Below are positions 1 through 8,797 of a stretch of 64,000 bases of DNA, piece after piece (within the stretch, counting starts at the first letter, position 1; every line of letters begins with the position of its first letter). The translations under genes were made by a program, and so were the position numbers. The notes below the pieces were generated by a model. The model saw only the letters and a list, made by a program, of their open reading frames with translations. It was not told the DNA's origin and searched no databases. The DNA lies in NCBI GenBank assembly GCA_041674745.1, contig JBAYVD010000018.1, positions 1 to 64,000 on the forward strand, in the 5' to 3' direction. This DNA is from UBA2040 sp041674745. Lineage in GTDB: Bacteria; Bacteroidota; Bacteroidia; Flavobacteriales_D; Crocinitomicaceae.

Positions 1-2644
1 GGTACCAGAACAAACGGTTGTAGCGCCCATAATGGAACCAGCAACAATGGGTGATTCAATCACAACAGAAATAGTATCCGAATAACCAAAACCACAAGCA
101 CCCGAACCAACATGTGCTCTGAATTCAGCCGAAGCCGTTAGATAGGAAATATCATGTGAAGTTAAAATGTCACCCGTTGAAATCCATGTTACACCACCAT
201 CGTTGGACTGTTCCCAATCCAAAATAGTCGAAGCAAAACCAGAAAGAGAAACAGACCCAGCCACCGCATTGGCACAAATTCCCAAATCAGCAGAAGCAAT
301 ACCCGTGTTGAGTGGCGCATCGACTTGAACAGTTACAACGGGCGTTTCAGAGTCAACACAATAATTTCCAGACAACACCACTTTGTAGTAGGTTGTTTGA
401 GTTAAATTGTTGGTAAATAAGGTATCATTCGTGTTTCCAGTTGTTGCGTACGTGATGTTGTCGGTAGAACTGTACCATTGGAACCCAAAATCATTTAAAT
501 TTCCAGATAACACCAGCGTATCATTGTTGGTACCAGAACAAACGGTTGTAGCGCCCATTATGGAACCAGCAACAATGGGTGATTCAATCACAACAGAAAT
601 AGTATCCGAATAGCCAAAACCACAAGCACCCGAACCAACATGTGCTCTGAAGTCAGCCGAAGCCGTTAGATAGGAAATATCATGTGAAGTTAAAATGTCA
701 CCCGTTGAAATCCATGTTACGCCACCATCGTTGGACTGTTCCCAATCCAAAATAGTCGAAGCAAAACCGGAAAGTGAAACAGACCCAGCCACCGCATTGG
801 CACAAAGTCCCAAATCAGCAGAAGCAATACCCGTGTTGAGTGGCGCATCGACTTGAACAGTTACAACGGGTGTTTCAGAATCAGCACAGTAATTTCCAGA
901 CAACACCACTTTGTAGTAGGTTGTTTGAGTTAAATTACTAGTAATTAAAGTATCATTGAATATTCCAGTTGCTACGAAAATGACATTATCGATAGAACTG
1001 TACCATTGAAACCCAAAATCATTCGCATTCGCATTCAAGACAAGTGTGTCGTTATTACTTCCAGAGCATACCGCCATAACTCCAGAAATAAAACCATGTA
1101 TAATTTGGCTTTCAACGGCGACTGAAATCGTATCAGAAAAATTGTTTCCACAAACGCCAGCTTCAATATGAGCCCTGAAATCTGCAGAGGCAGTAAGGTA
1201 GGAAATATCTAAGCTGGAGGTGGAGATTCCAGTTGAAAACCAAGTAAGTCCAGCATCATCTGATTGTTCCCAATCCATTAGTGTGGTTGTGTAACCAGAA
1301 ACAGAAATAGAACCGGTGATTGCATCGGAACACAGGAATAAATTAGGTGATATTGTGCCTAAATTCAGCGGAGCATCAACAATTATACTTTCAACATTCG
1401 TTTCTGCGTTTGAACAAATATTACCTTGTAAAATAACTTTGTAGTAAGTTGTTTGGGTTAAATTGTTCGTGATCAAAGTATCATTCGTTATACCAGAAGC
1501 GGTAAACGTTATGTTGTCTGAAGAAGTATACCATTCAAACCCAAAATCATTTGCGTTGCCAATTAGTACGAGCGTATCACCGTTATTTCCTGAACAAACA
1601 GTTGAACCACCTGAAATTACACCTGGAACAATTGTTGGCTCTATTGTAACTGAAACTGTATCGGATTGTCCTTGACCACAGGCTCCCGATCCGATTAAAA
1701 CTAAAAATTTAGCATTGGCAGTTAGGGTGCTAATATCGTGGATGGCATTTAAATCACCTGTTGGTGCCCACGTCACTCCATTGTCATCGGATTGCATCCA
1801 ACCTAAAATAGTGCTAGAATATCCTGAGACAGAAACGGACCCTGAAATATTATTTGCGCAAAGCACCAAATCACTTGATAGCGTTCCTACATTTAAGGGT
1901 TGTGAAACATTTACAATTGAAATAGGTGTTTCGGAATCTCCACAGGCATTTCCAAACAAAATTACTTTGTAATAGGTAGTTTGTGCTAAATTCGATACAA
2001 ACAAGGTGTCATTCGTAATTCCTGTTGCTGAAAATGTGATGCCGTCAATAGAGGAGTACCATTCTAACCCAATTTGATTTGCGTGGCCTGTTACAACAAG
2101 CGTGTCAGAATTTGTGCCAGAGCAAAGGAGTGACGCTCCCACAATTGTTCCTGGAATAATAACTGGATCAACATCTACATTGATAACGTTAGAATACCCT
2201 GTTCCGCAAGCACCACTCTCGATAATTGCCCTGAATTGGGCAGAATCTGTTAAGAAATTTATATTTAAAGGAGTGTTGTTGGTTCCAACAGATGTCCAAG
2301 TTGCTCCATTGTTATTTGATTGCTCCCAATCTGTAATGGAGGAAGTAAAGCCAATTATCGAAACATTCCCCACGATATTGTCTGCACACAAGGAAAGATC
2401 CATCGACGAAGTTCCTGTATTTAAAGCTGGACTGATACCAATTCCAAAATTACTTGAGGTCATATCGGGACAAAGACCACCGTGGTACAATATATTATAA
2501 GTAGTTGAATCGGTTAAATTTAAAAAGCTTTGGGTGTTGGTGTCATTTCCTGTGGCGATAAATGGGCCTGGGTAGGTTTGCTCAAACCATTCATAACCGT
2601 AACTATATGAACCGCCTGTAACAGTCAATGAATTTGAGTTGGAT
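1..2644 (-). repeat. 528-bp in-frame tandem repeats (five units)
   Basis: The landmark reading TVCSG(T/N/S) on the minus strand recurs at about 5, 533, 1061, 1589, 2117 and 2645, a constant spacing of 528 bp (176 codons). The two units nearest the left edge are nearly identical, with about a dozen differences over their first 400 bases. The others have diverged but keep exact length. The array probably continues beyond position 1. Confidence 0.9.
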
Positions 2645-3084
2645 CCAGAGCAAACTAAACTCGGCCCTGTAATTGTTCCCGGTACAGGGGTGCAGTCGTT
2701 GTAAAAAAGATAATTTAAAGTGTCGTTGCTGTTATTGGGATCCATTGATTTTACTGTCCAAACTTTGATATTGTATTGACCGCAAGCGCTGAGATTTTGT
2801 GTTTGAGAGAAAGTGAAATTATAACTAGCATTCGCAAAAAGGAATGTCCCAACCAATTGAGAGTAAATAGTTCCGCCATTCACTTGGTATTTAACAGTGA
2901 TCGTGTTTGGAAAGGCCGTTGAAGGGGAATAATTTCGTACGATAACATTGATAGGATTGTTGACCGTACCAACGGAACAACCACTCAGAGGATTGAGAAT
3001 AGCAGAAACCCCCACGTCTTGTTGAGCGGCGAGCTGGAAACTAAAGAGAATACCAAAAAACCATATGATTATTTTGGCGTTCAA
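1..3084 (-). CDS. Giant surface adhesin-like protein with tandem Ig-like repeats (3' end outside window)
   Basis: The minus-strand frame stays open from position 3084 to the window edge, about 1028 codons, and the C-terminus lies outside. I place the start at a TTG (3082-3084) because it gives a clean signal peptide, MNAKIIIWFFGILFSFQLAAQ; no in-frame ATG is seen just upstream. After the signal comes a domain of about 120 residues (DVGVSAILNPLSGC...), of a type common at the N-terminus of Bacteroidota secreted proteins. Then follow repeats of 176 residues. Each has one Ig/PKD-like module (FGFQWYSS..., TQTTYYKVVLSGNYC) and one module with DWEQSNDGG and ISYLTASAEFRAHVGSGACG. Paired cysteines recur in each unit. 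Export by the type IX system is inferred from the family; the sorting domain is not visible. A role in adhesion or gliding is a guess from architecture. Confidence 0.85.
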   Translation of the reverse strand, partial: MNAKIIIWFFGILFSFQLAAQQDVGVSAILNPLSGCSVGTVNNPINVIVRNYSPSTAFPNTITVKYQVNGGTIYSQLVGTFLFANASYNFTFSQTQNLSACGQYNIKVWTVKSMDPNNSNDTLNYLFYNDCTPVPGTITGPSLVCSGSNSNSLTVTGGSYSYGYEWFEQTYPGPFIATGNDTNTQSFLNLTDSTTYNILYHGGLCPDMTSSNFGIGISPALNTGTSSMDLSLCADNIVGNVSIIGFTSSITDWEQSNNNGATWTSVGTNNTPLNINFLTDSAQFRAIIESGACGTGYSNVINVDVDPVIIPGTIVGASLLCSGTNSDTLVVTGHANQIGLEWYSSIDGITFSATGITNDTLFVSNLAQTTYYKVILFGNACGDSETPISIVNVSQPLNVGTLSSDLVLCANNISGSVSVSGYSSTILGWMQSDDNGVTWAPTGDLNAIHDISTLTANAKFLVLIGSGACGQGQSDTVSVTIEPTIVPGVISGGSTVCSGNNGDTLVLIGNANDFGFEWYTSSDNITFTASGITNDTLITNNLTQTTYYKVILQGNICSNAETNVESIIVDAPLNLGTISPNLFLCSDAITGSISVSGYTTTLMDWEQSDDAGLTWFSTGISTSSLDISYLTASADFRAHIEAGVCGNNFSDTISVAVESQIIHGFISGVMAVCSGSNNDTLVLNANANDFGFQWYSSIDNVIFVATGIFNDTLITSNLTQTTYYKVVLSGNYCADSETPVVTVQVDAPLNTGIASADLGLCANAVAGSVSLSGFASTILDWEQSNDGGVTWISTGDILTSHDISYLTASADFRAHVGSGACGFGYSDTISVVIESPIVAGSIMGATTVCSGTNNDTLVLSGNLNDFGFQWYSSTDNITYATTGNTNDTLFTNNLTQTTYYKVVLSGNYCVDSETPVVTVQVDAPLNTGIASADLGICANAVAGSVSLSGFASTILDWEQSNDGGVTWISTGDILTSHDISYLTASAEFRAHVGSGACGFGYSDTISVVIESPIVAGSIMGATTVCSGT

Positions 3085-3498
3085 ATCCCAATTTTTGAGG
3101 TTTGTACTGTACTTGTCATATATATTTAATTTGACGAAAACAAACCGAATTTTGGATAGGAGGTCCAAAAACGATAAGTAATCGCTAATTATCAGGAGAG
3201 TGACAACTGCGGTAAATATATTTTAAAAATTTTAATTAAAAAAATATATTTTAACATTTGCTGGCTTTCATAAATAGGCTCTACTGAACTTTGTTCTTTA
3301 CGACTACTTCTTTAAAGGGTTACAAAATTTTTGGCGAAATCAGAAAAAAGATGATTTCAAATCCCCGCTCAATACCCAAATAGCTGTTTTGGTGCTATTC
3401 ACTCGCGTAAAATGGAAAGGAAATTTGAGTAATAAACTCTAAAAAGTGAATGTTTTTTTGTGATTTTTAAGTGCTCGACTCACTTCAGGAAACACAGA
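3085..3498. other. AT-rich intergenic region upstream of the giant adhesin gene
   Basis: These 414 bases lie between the end of the S9 peptidase gene and the adhesin start, both on the minus strand, so they should hold the adhesin promoter and long leader. I see no full TTTG/TAnnTTTG promoter. The one distinctive element is an AT-only stretch near 3212-3255 with two copies of AAATATATTTTAA. No ORF or RNA gene is evident. Confidence 0.5.
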
Positions 3499-5832
3499 TT
3501 ATTTTTCGATTAACTCTTTGTTAAACAAATCGAAAATGCGTCTATATTCATCTGTCCATGAATAGGATTTTACAAATCCATGGGCTTCGACAGGAAAAAC
3601 AGCCAACTCCCAATTCGTCTTTTCAAGTTCAATGAATCGTTCACTTAAGCGAACAATATCTTGAAATTGAACGTTGTCATCAACCATGCCATGCAGCATG
3701 ATGAGTGGTTTCGTAAGACCTTCAGCAAAATTAATAGGAGAAGATTGATAATAAGCAATGGAATCCGTTGTCGGATAATTTAAAATATTGGAGGTGTATT
3801 CGTGGTTGTAGTGCATCCAGTCAGTTACAGAGCGCAATGCCGCTCCACAAGCAAATTCGTTTGGTTTTGTCAGTAAGGCCATCAAAGTAATAAAACCGCC
3901 GTAGGATCCGCCGTAAATACCAACTTTCTCTGATTGAATACCTAAACTATCGATCAGAAATTGCTTACCGCTGATTTGATCATCCAAATCGATTCCCCCC
4001 ATGTGACGGTAGATAGCGGTTCGGTAATCTCGACCATAACCTTCACTTGCACGGTAATCAATATCTAAGACTGTAATTCCATTGTCGCGAAGTAAATTGT
4101 GAAACATGAATTCTCGGTAGTAGTTACTCCAGTAGTTATGCGCATTTTGTAGGTAGCCAGCACCATGAACGAAGATGACTGCAGGTTGGTTTTTTGTCGA
4201 TTCAGCCGAATAAAGTCGGGCATATACCTGAATACTGTCAACTCCTTTAAAAGTAATTACTTTCGGAGACGTCCAATTGTATTTTTTGTAATTTTCAGTT
4301 TGGGAGTGGGTTAATTGAATCGCTTTTTCAGTGAGAGTATTGTCACCGAAATAAAGCTCCCAAGGATTGGTTTTATCTGAATACAAGTAGGCCAATTGTT
4401 GTCCGTTTGGCGAAATTCTCACGTCGTAGGCGCCAGAACTATTCAGTTGTGGCGACAATTTCTTGGTAGTTGGGTCTAGTCTGTAGAAGTTGCGATTTCC
4501 GGGATGCTCCTTGTTGCAGCTTACATAGAATTGTTTTCCGTCTGTGGACAATTGAACATCGTAAATCTCAAATTGTCCAGAAGTCAATTGCGTTTTTTGC
4601 TTGGTGACGAAATCATATGTGTACAGATGGGAAAATCCTGATTCTTCAGATTGATAATAGATTTTATTGTCTTTATCGAAAAAGTTCAAGATGCCTACTT
4701 CTTGGTTCCAGGAGGAAATACCAGGACCACCAATCCATGCTTCGTCGTGTTGCGTATCAATTTCGAAAAAATTGTGTTGAATAGGGTCAATCCCTACGAT
4801 CCATCTATCTTTGTTATCATAACTGCGAATATCCATAACAACTTTGCCATCGCTAGACAAAATTGGAGAATGAAAGCACAATTTTCGATTCTCGGTGTAA
4901 TCACCGCTATTTTCCTCATATTCTGATAAATAGCTTGGTTTTTTTCGAATATTGGACAGTTGGTCAAATTGGAACGGAATCAGTGAATCTTTGAATAGGT
5001 CGATCATTGCAAATGAATGAATCGGTTCAGCTTCTCCTACTTTTGGTCGTGCCAAGTTACTTTTATTGTAGCCGGAGGAGGTAATGAATTGAGTTACCTC
5101 AGTCGGTTTGTTTTCTGGATAAATTCCAAATCCTGCGTAGATATATTTTTCATCCTTAGACAATACAAGGAAGTCGATTTGCTTGTCGTCCAGAAATCGA
5201 TTTTTCGATTCCAATCTTTCATTTTTACGATAAGTCGATTTTTCTTGCTCTTCATGAATAAATTTGAACAACTGTTCTTGTTGATTGGCTAAATAATCCT
5301 TCGGTTTTGGATTTGAATTCCCTTTTCCTTTTTGGAAAAAGGTGAGTTGGTGGATGGTTCCAAAGTTGGCATCGTAGAGATACAGATTCAGCCCTTGCTG
5401 GAAGGCAATTCTATGTTCTGTATTTAGTCGTTGAACATTGAATATCTGATTTTCAGTCGAAATTAATTCGGAATATTTTTTTGTTGCTTTGTCAAATCGC
5501 CAAAGATTACCATTGAATGTGAAATAGTGAGTTTTGTACTTACTTTGAGATGAATCGAATTCCAATTGACCAGACGCCTCATTCTTTTTTATCTTGTCGA
5601 TTTTTTTAGTGCTTAAATCGTATTGGTATCGACTCATTTCCAGTTCATTATTTGGGTTCCAATCAAATAATATTTTACTTCCATCGGCATGCCACGCAAT
5701 GTTTTCAGGCCAATATCCGATGAAATCCTTTCCTTTCATGATTTGATTCAATTGAAGAGATGATTTGTTGCCTACCTGAGCGAATGAGATTGAATAAATA
5801 GTAAACAAAAGAACGGTAAGTAATAATTTCAT
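3499..5832 (-). CDS. S9 family peptidase (prolyl oligopeptidase/DPP-IV-like), secreted
   Basis: This 777-residue serine peptidase should cleave dipeptides or short peptides, often after proline, in the periplasm. An N-terminal signal peptide (MKLLLTVLLFTIYSISFAQ) is followed by a long beta-propeller region (roughly 30-520) and a C-terminal alpha/beta-hydrolase domain. The nucleophile motif GGSYGGF puts the catalytic Ser near residue 643; HGMVDDNV gives the Asp near 718 and EAHGF the His near 751, so the triad is complete. Length matches bacterial DPP-IV-like enzymes. It stands alone between the adhesin and an outer-membrane protein. DPP-IV rather than acylaminoacyl-peptidase activity is not certain. 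Confidence 0.9.
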   Translation of the reverse strand: MKLLLTVLLFTIYSISFAQVGNKSSLQLNQIMKGKDFIGYWPENIAWHADGSKILFDWNPNNELEMSRYQYDLSTKKIDKIKKNEASGQLEFDSSQSKYKTHYFTFNGNLWRFDKATKKYSELISTENQIFNVQRLNTEHRIAFQQGLNLYLYDANFGTIHQLTFFQKGKGNSNPKPKDYLANQQEQLFKFIHEEQEKSTYRKNERLESKNRFLDDKQIDFLVLSKDEKYIYAGFGIYPENKPTEVTQFITSSGYNKSNLARPKVGEAEPIHSFAMIDLFKDSLIPFQFDQLSNIRKKPSYLSEYEENSGDYTENRKLCFHSPILSSDGKVVMDIRSYDNKDRWIVGIDPIQHNFFEIDTQHDEAWIGGPGISSWNQEVGILNFFDKDNKIYYQSEESGFSHLYTYDFVTKQKTQLTSGQFEIYDVQLSTDGKQFYVSCNKEHPGNRNFYRLDPTTKKLSPQLNSSGAYDVRISPNGQQLAYLYSDKTNPWELYFGDNTLTEKAIQLTHSQTENYKKYNWTSPKVITFKGVDSIQVYARLYSAESTKNQPAVIFVHGAGYLQNAHNYWSNYYREFMFHNLLRDNGITVLDIDYRASEGYGRDYRTAIYRHMGGIDLDDQISGKQFLIDSLGIQSEKVGIYGGSYGGFITLMALLTKPNEFACGAALRSVTDWMHYNHEYTSNILNYPTTDSIAYYQSSPINFAEGLTKPLIMLHGMVDDNVQFQDIVRLSERFIELEKTNWELAVFPVEAHGFVKSYSWTDEYRRIFDLFNKELIEK

Positions 5833-5854
5833 ACGCTTATTTTTGGATGCTTGC

Positions 5855-5862
5855 CAAAGTTA
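5855..5862 (-). promoter_or_regulatory. Candidate -7 box (TAACTTTG) for the S9 peptidase gene
   Basis: On the minus strand this reads TAACTTTG, matching the Bacteroidota -7 consensus TAnnTTTG, 22 bases before the ATG. No clear TTTG lies about 19 bases further upstream, where the terminator of the preceding gene sits. Confidence 0.45.
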
Positions 5863-5866
5863 AAAC

Positions 5867-5899
5867 AAAAAAAAAGGGAAACCGAAGTTCCCCTTTTTT
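5867..5899 (-). terminator. Rho-independent terminator of the outer-membrane protein gene
   Basis: On the minus strand the sequence is GGGGAAC-TTCG-GTTTCCC followed by a run of T. Stem arms are 5887-5893 and 5876-5882, with a stable TTCG tetraloop. It lies just after the stop of the gene starting at 6717. Confidence 0.9.
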
Positions 5900-5916
5900 T
5901 AATTTTTTACTACTTC

Positions 5917-6717
5917 TTAGAAGTGGTACATAATTCTAAAAGAACCACCGAAGTTATCCGTTCCGAATCCGAAAGAAGATGCTTTTCCAGTTGTTTTAGT
6001 ATACGTTTCAATTTTTGAATCTACTACATTCCATGTTTCACGATCTTCTGATCCTTCACCTGTTGTAGACAATTTAAGTCCCCAACCGAATTCACCACCC
6101 AAAGATAATTTAGGCAAAACGAAATATTCAACACCAACAAAACCTCTTAAACCAACTGTGAAAGTTGCTCCAGTTTTGTTTTTCAACAAACGGTCACCTG
6201 TGTTCGTTGCACTTAATGCATTGCCCCAAGTATTTGTTACAGTTGGAGTACCACCAAATCCTAAACCGATTTCAGCACCGTAGTAACCTTGCAAACGACC
6301 ATGCCCTCTTCTTTTCTCAATACCACCGCTCAAGTAAAAACCTAAACCAGTGGTTTTTGTTTCATCTGTGATGTAAGATGGAGTTGTAGTGGAAGATGTA
6401 TCTGTCAAATTCGCTACTTTGTTTGAAATAGTAGTCAATCTAAAAGATGCTCTGTAAGCCGTGTTTTCGTCTTTGAAGTATTTTCCGAAGATAGCATTGT
6501 TAGTACCTGTAAAGGCATTTCCAACTGTATTATTACTTGTCCCGTTGAACATGTTTCCAATGTAGCCCAAGATAGGAGTTGCATCTGCACCTAGTGCCCA
6601 ATCTCCAGCTTCTGGAGTAACAACTTCTCCGCGTTCATTTTTAACCATCGTAGTTTGTGCGTTTACCAATGTTCCCATTCCTGCAAAAGCGCACACAATT
6701 AATAATTTTCTTTTCAT
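5917..6717 (-). CDS. Outer-membrane beta-barrel protein
   Basis: A 266-residue protein with a signal peptide (MKRKLLIVCAFAGMGTLVNAQ). Alternating hydrophobic and polar strands follow, and the protein ends in RIMYHF, with the terminal phenylalanine typical of barrels folded by the BAM complex. Segments such as GFYLSGGIEKRRGHGRLQGYYGAEIGLGFGG and FVGVEYFVLPKLSLGGEFGWGLKL read as barrel strands. It resembles the small porin-like proteins common in Bacteroidota, but I cannot name a family or substrate. It has its own promoter and terminator, so it is monocistronic and probably abundant. Confidence 0.75.
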   Translation of the reverse strand: MKRKLLIVCAFAGMGTLVNAQTTMVKNERGEVVTPEAGDWALGADATPILGYIGNMFNGTSNNTVGNAFTGTNNAIFGKYFKDENTAYRASFRLTTISNKVANLTDTSSTTTPSYITDETKTTGLGFYLSGGIEKRRGHGRLQGYYGAEIGLGFGGTPTVTNTWGNALSATNTGDRLLKNKTGATFTVGLRGFVGVEYFVLPKLSLGGEFGWGLKLSTTGEGSEDRETWNVVDSKIETYTKTTGKASSFGFGTDNFGGSFRIMYHF

Positions 6718-6746
6718 AATTAATTTAATTAAAGATTATCGTTACT

Positions 6747-6780
6747 CAAATTTACCATTCTAATTAAACCAGTAGTCAAA
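6747..6780 (-). promoter_or_regulatory. Promoter of the outer-membrane protein gene
   Basis: On the minus strand, TTTG (6780-6777), a 22-base spacer and TAAATTTG (6754-6747) match the Flavobacteriia promoter layout. The ATG lies 29 bases downstream. Confidence 0.6.
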
Positions 6781-6881
6781 TTTCGGCGCAATTCTTTACA
6801 CGATTTTTTGTTAATATCTTTGGTCTTTAACGACAGAGCAGAATACAAGGTTACAATTTTTAAAAAAAAATAATCAACCCC

Positions 6882-6911
6882 TTTGAATATCAGAAGAAAA
6901 ACCTATCTTTG
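6882..6911 (+). promoter_or_regulatory. Promoter of rpsP-rimM-trmN6
   Basis: TTTG (6882-6885), an 18-base spacer and TATCTTTG (6904-6911) give a near-consensus Bacteroidota promoter about 60 bases before the rpsP ATG. The TATCTTTGCACC context is shared with the rpsO promoter at 54453, as expected for ribosomal protein genes. Confidence 0.85.
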
Positions 6912-6971
6912 CACCCTTAAAATAATTTATTAATCGGGGTTTCGTACTCCAACAAATAAAACAAACAACAG

Positions 6972-7547
6972 ATGGCAACAAGAATTAGATTGCAAAGACA
7001 CGGTAAAAAAGGGAATGCTATATTCCATTTGGTAGCCGCAGATGCGAGAGCAAAAAGAGATGGTAAATTCATCGAAAAATTGGGTGTTTACAATCCAAAC
7101 ACGAATCCAGCTACAGTAGATATCAATTTTGATAGAACATTGCATTGGGTACAAGTAGGAGCTGAAATGTCAGATACTGCAAGAGCATTATTGTCTTACA
7201 AAGGTATTTTGCACAAAAATCACTTATTGAAAGGGATTGAAAAAGGTGCATTAACTGCCGAGCAAGTTGAAGAGAAATTTGCAGCTTGGTTAGCTGACAA
7301 AGAAGGAAAGGTTCAAGGAAAAGTTGAAAAACTAGGTTCTGAATCAAATGCTGCTAAAACGGCAAGATTGGCAGCTGAAAAAGCAGCCAAAGAAGCAAAA
7401 GCCAAAGAAATTGAAGCGAAAAATGCTCCTGAACCAGAAGTAATCGAAGAAGCACCAGTGGCTGAAGAGGTTGCAGAGGACGAAGCACCAGTTGCTGAAA
7501 CTCCAGCTGAAGAAGCTTCTGAAACTGAAGAGACAACAGCAGAATAA
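6972..7547 (+). CDS. rpsP: 30S ribosomal protein S16
   Basis: The first 80 or so residues are a typical S16 (MATRIRLQRHGKKGNAIFHLVAADAR, KLGVYNPNTNP, ALLSYKGILHKNHL). S16 binds 16S rRNA early in small-subunit assembly. The protein is 191 residues against about 80-90 in E. coli. The extra C-terminal part is first Lys/Ala-rich (AAKTARLAAEKAAKEAKAKE) and then acidic (EEAPVAEEVAEDEAPVAE), a low-complexity tail usual for Bacteroidota S16. It leads a three-gene group with rimM 14 bases downstream. Confidence 0.97.
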   Translation: MATRIRLQRHGKKGNAIFHLVAADARAKRDGKFIEKLGVYNPNTNPATVDINFDRTLHWVQVGAEMSDTARALLSYKGILHKNHLLKGIEKGALTAEQVEEKFAAWLADKEGKVQGKVEKLGSESNAAKTARLAAEKAAKEAKAKEIEAKNAPEPEVIEEAPVAEEVAEDEAPVAETPAEEASETEETTAE

Positions 7548-7561
7548 GATTAAACAACTTT

Positions 7562-8086
7562 ATGCAGAAAACAGATTGTTTTCAGTTAGGTTATATAGCG
7601 AAACTTCACGGATTCAAAGGTGAAGTTTCGCTGTTTTTAGACGTTACTGATCCAGAACGCTACGCTACACTCGATGCTTTTTATGTGGATGTGGACAATA
7701 ATTTGGGCCCATTTTTTGTGAAAAGCATTAAATTGAAAAACAAAGGATTTGCCGCCGTAAAATTGGAAGGTGTTGAAACTGAAGAGGCGGCAAGAAGATT
7801 GCTTCGGAAATCCGTTTATTTGCCCCATCAATTGTTAGAGGATTTGGATGACAAACACTTTTATGATCATGAAATAATTGATTTTAAAGTGATTGACGCC
7901 AACCATGGTGCCATCGGTAAAATACAGGATGTGATTGACTTAGCGGCCAATCCACTCTTGCAAATCATAGAAGGAAAAAGAGAAATACTCATTCCACTTT
8001 TACCAGGATTGGTTCAAAAAGTAGATCGCAAGGCGAAAGAATTGCACATTGAGGCGCCTGAAGGCCTGATTGGTCTCTACTTGTAA
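7562..8086 (+). CDS. rimM: 16S rRNA processing protein RimM
   Basis: A 174-residue assembly factor for the 30S head that binds S19. The N-terminal RimM barrel is seen in QLGYIAKLHGFKGEVSLFLD and in AAVKLEGVETEEAARRLLRKSVYLP; a C-terminal PRC-barrel domain carries FKVIDANHGAIGKIQDVIDLAANPLLQI and ILIPLLPGLV. The rpsP-rimM order is the widely conserved one, but trmD, which usually follows, is here some 31 kb away on the other strand. Confidence 0.96.
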   Translation: MQKTDCFQLGYIAKLHGFKGEVSLFLDVTDPERYATLDAFYVDVDNNLGPFFVKSIKLKNKGFAAVKLEGVETEEAARRLLRKSVYLPHQLLEDLDDKHFYDHEIIDFKVIDANHGAIGKIQDVIDLAANPLLQIIEGKREILIPLLPGLVQKVDRKAKELHIEAPEGLIGLYL

Positions 8087-8089
8087 AAC

Positions 8090-8794
8090 ATGTCTATTTT
8101 TCATTTCAAGTATTTTTCTATTCAGCAAACCAATGCCGCACTAAAAGTGGGGACGGATGCCATGCTTTTGGGATCTTTTGTTCAAGCTGAGGGCAAGAAA
8201 AAGGCATTGGATATCGGAACAGGGACTGGTGTTCTTTCCTTGATGCAAGCACAGAAAAACAATGAATTGAACATCACCGCTATTGAAATCGATTCAGCCG
8301 CTTGCCAAGATGCTCAGTTTAATTTTTCACAATCACCGTTTCCAAATCAAATCAAATTGATAGAAGGCGATTTCTTGAAAATCGATTTTCAAGAAAAATT
8401 TGATGTAATTTATTCGAATCCTCCATATTACCAAAATGCATTGAAGTCGGAAAATACATCGACCAACTTAGCAAAACACGTGGGCGAATTGAGTCCTAAC
8501 TTACTCTGCGAAAAAGTAGCTACTTTGTTGGCCATCAAAGGGCAATTATGGTTGATATGGCCTTTTGATAAGCGTGAAAACTTTATTCAATCGGCCGCCG
8601 ATAACGGACTTTTTTTAGAACAAGAAATTCAATTAGAAGGAAAGCCTGAACAGCCCGTTCGCTCAATTTTCTGTTTTTCAAAAAATAAAATTGAAAAACC
8701 GCAAAAACGAAATTTCGCTATACGAAATTCCAACAATCAATATTCAATAGAATATATTGAATTGACAGAGCAATACCATGACCGAAAGTTGTAA
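8090..8794 (+). CDS. trmN6: tRNA1(Val) (adenine(37)-N6)-methyltransferase
   Basis: A 234-residue SAM-dependent methyltransferase of the TrmN6/YfiC group, which makes m6A at position 37 of a valine tRNA. The family opening FHFKYFSIQQTNAALKVGTDAMLLGSF is followed by SAM motif I (ALDIGTGTGVLSL) and the N6-adenine signature SNPPYY. It starts 3 bases after rimM ends, so the two are probably co-transcribed. Its stop is 3 bases from the end of the convergent thioredoxin-like gene, and I see no terminator between them. Confidence 0.92.
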   Translation: MSIFHFKYFSIQQTNAALKVGTDAMLLGSFVQAEGKKKALDIGTGTGVLSLMQAQKNNELNITAIEIDSAACQDAQFNFSQSPFPNQIKLIEGDFLKIDFQEKFDVIYSNPPYYQNALKSENTSTNLAKHVGELSPNLLCEKVATLLAIKGQLWLIWPFDKRENFIQSAADNGLFLEQEIQLEGKPEQPVRSIFCFSKNKIEKPQKRNFAIRNSNNQYSIEYIELTEQYHDRKL

Positions 8795-8797
8795 TAT

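Noticed and set aside
407..2500. Plus-strand frames of 68-132 codons across the left end
   Set aside because: They are antisense shadows of the adhesin repeat, recurring with the 528-bp period; the minus-strand frame is open throughout and has the protein features.
3212..3255. AT-only direct repeats upstream of the adhesin as a replication origin or operator
   Set aside because: Only two short copies of a low-complexity word, with no DnaA-box-like sites; composition alone explains them.
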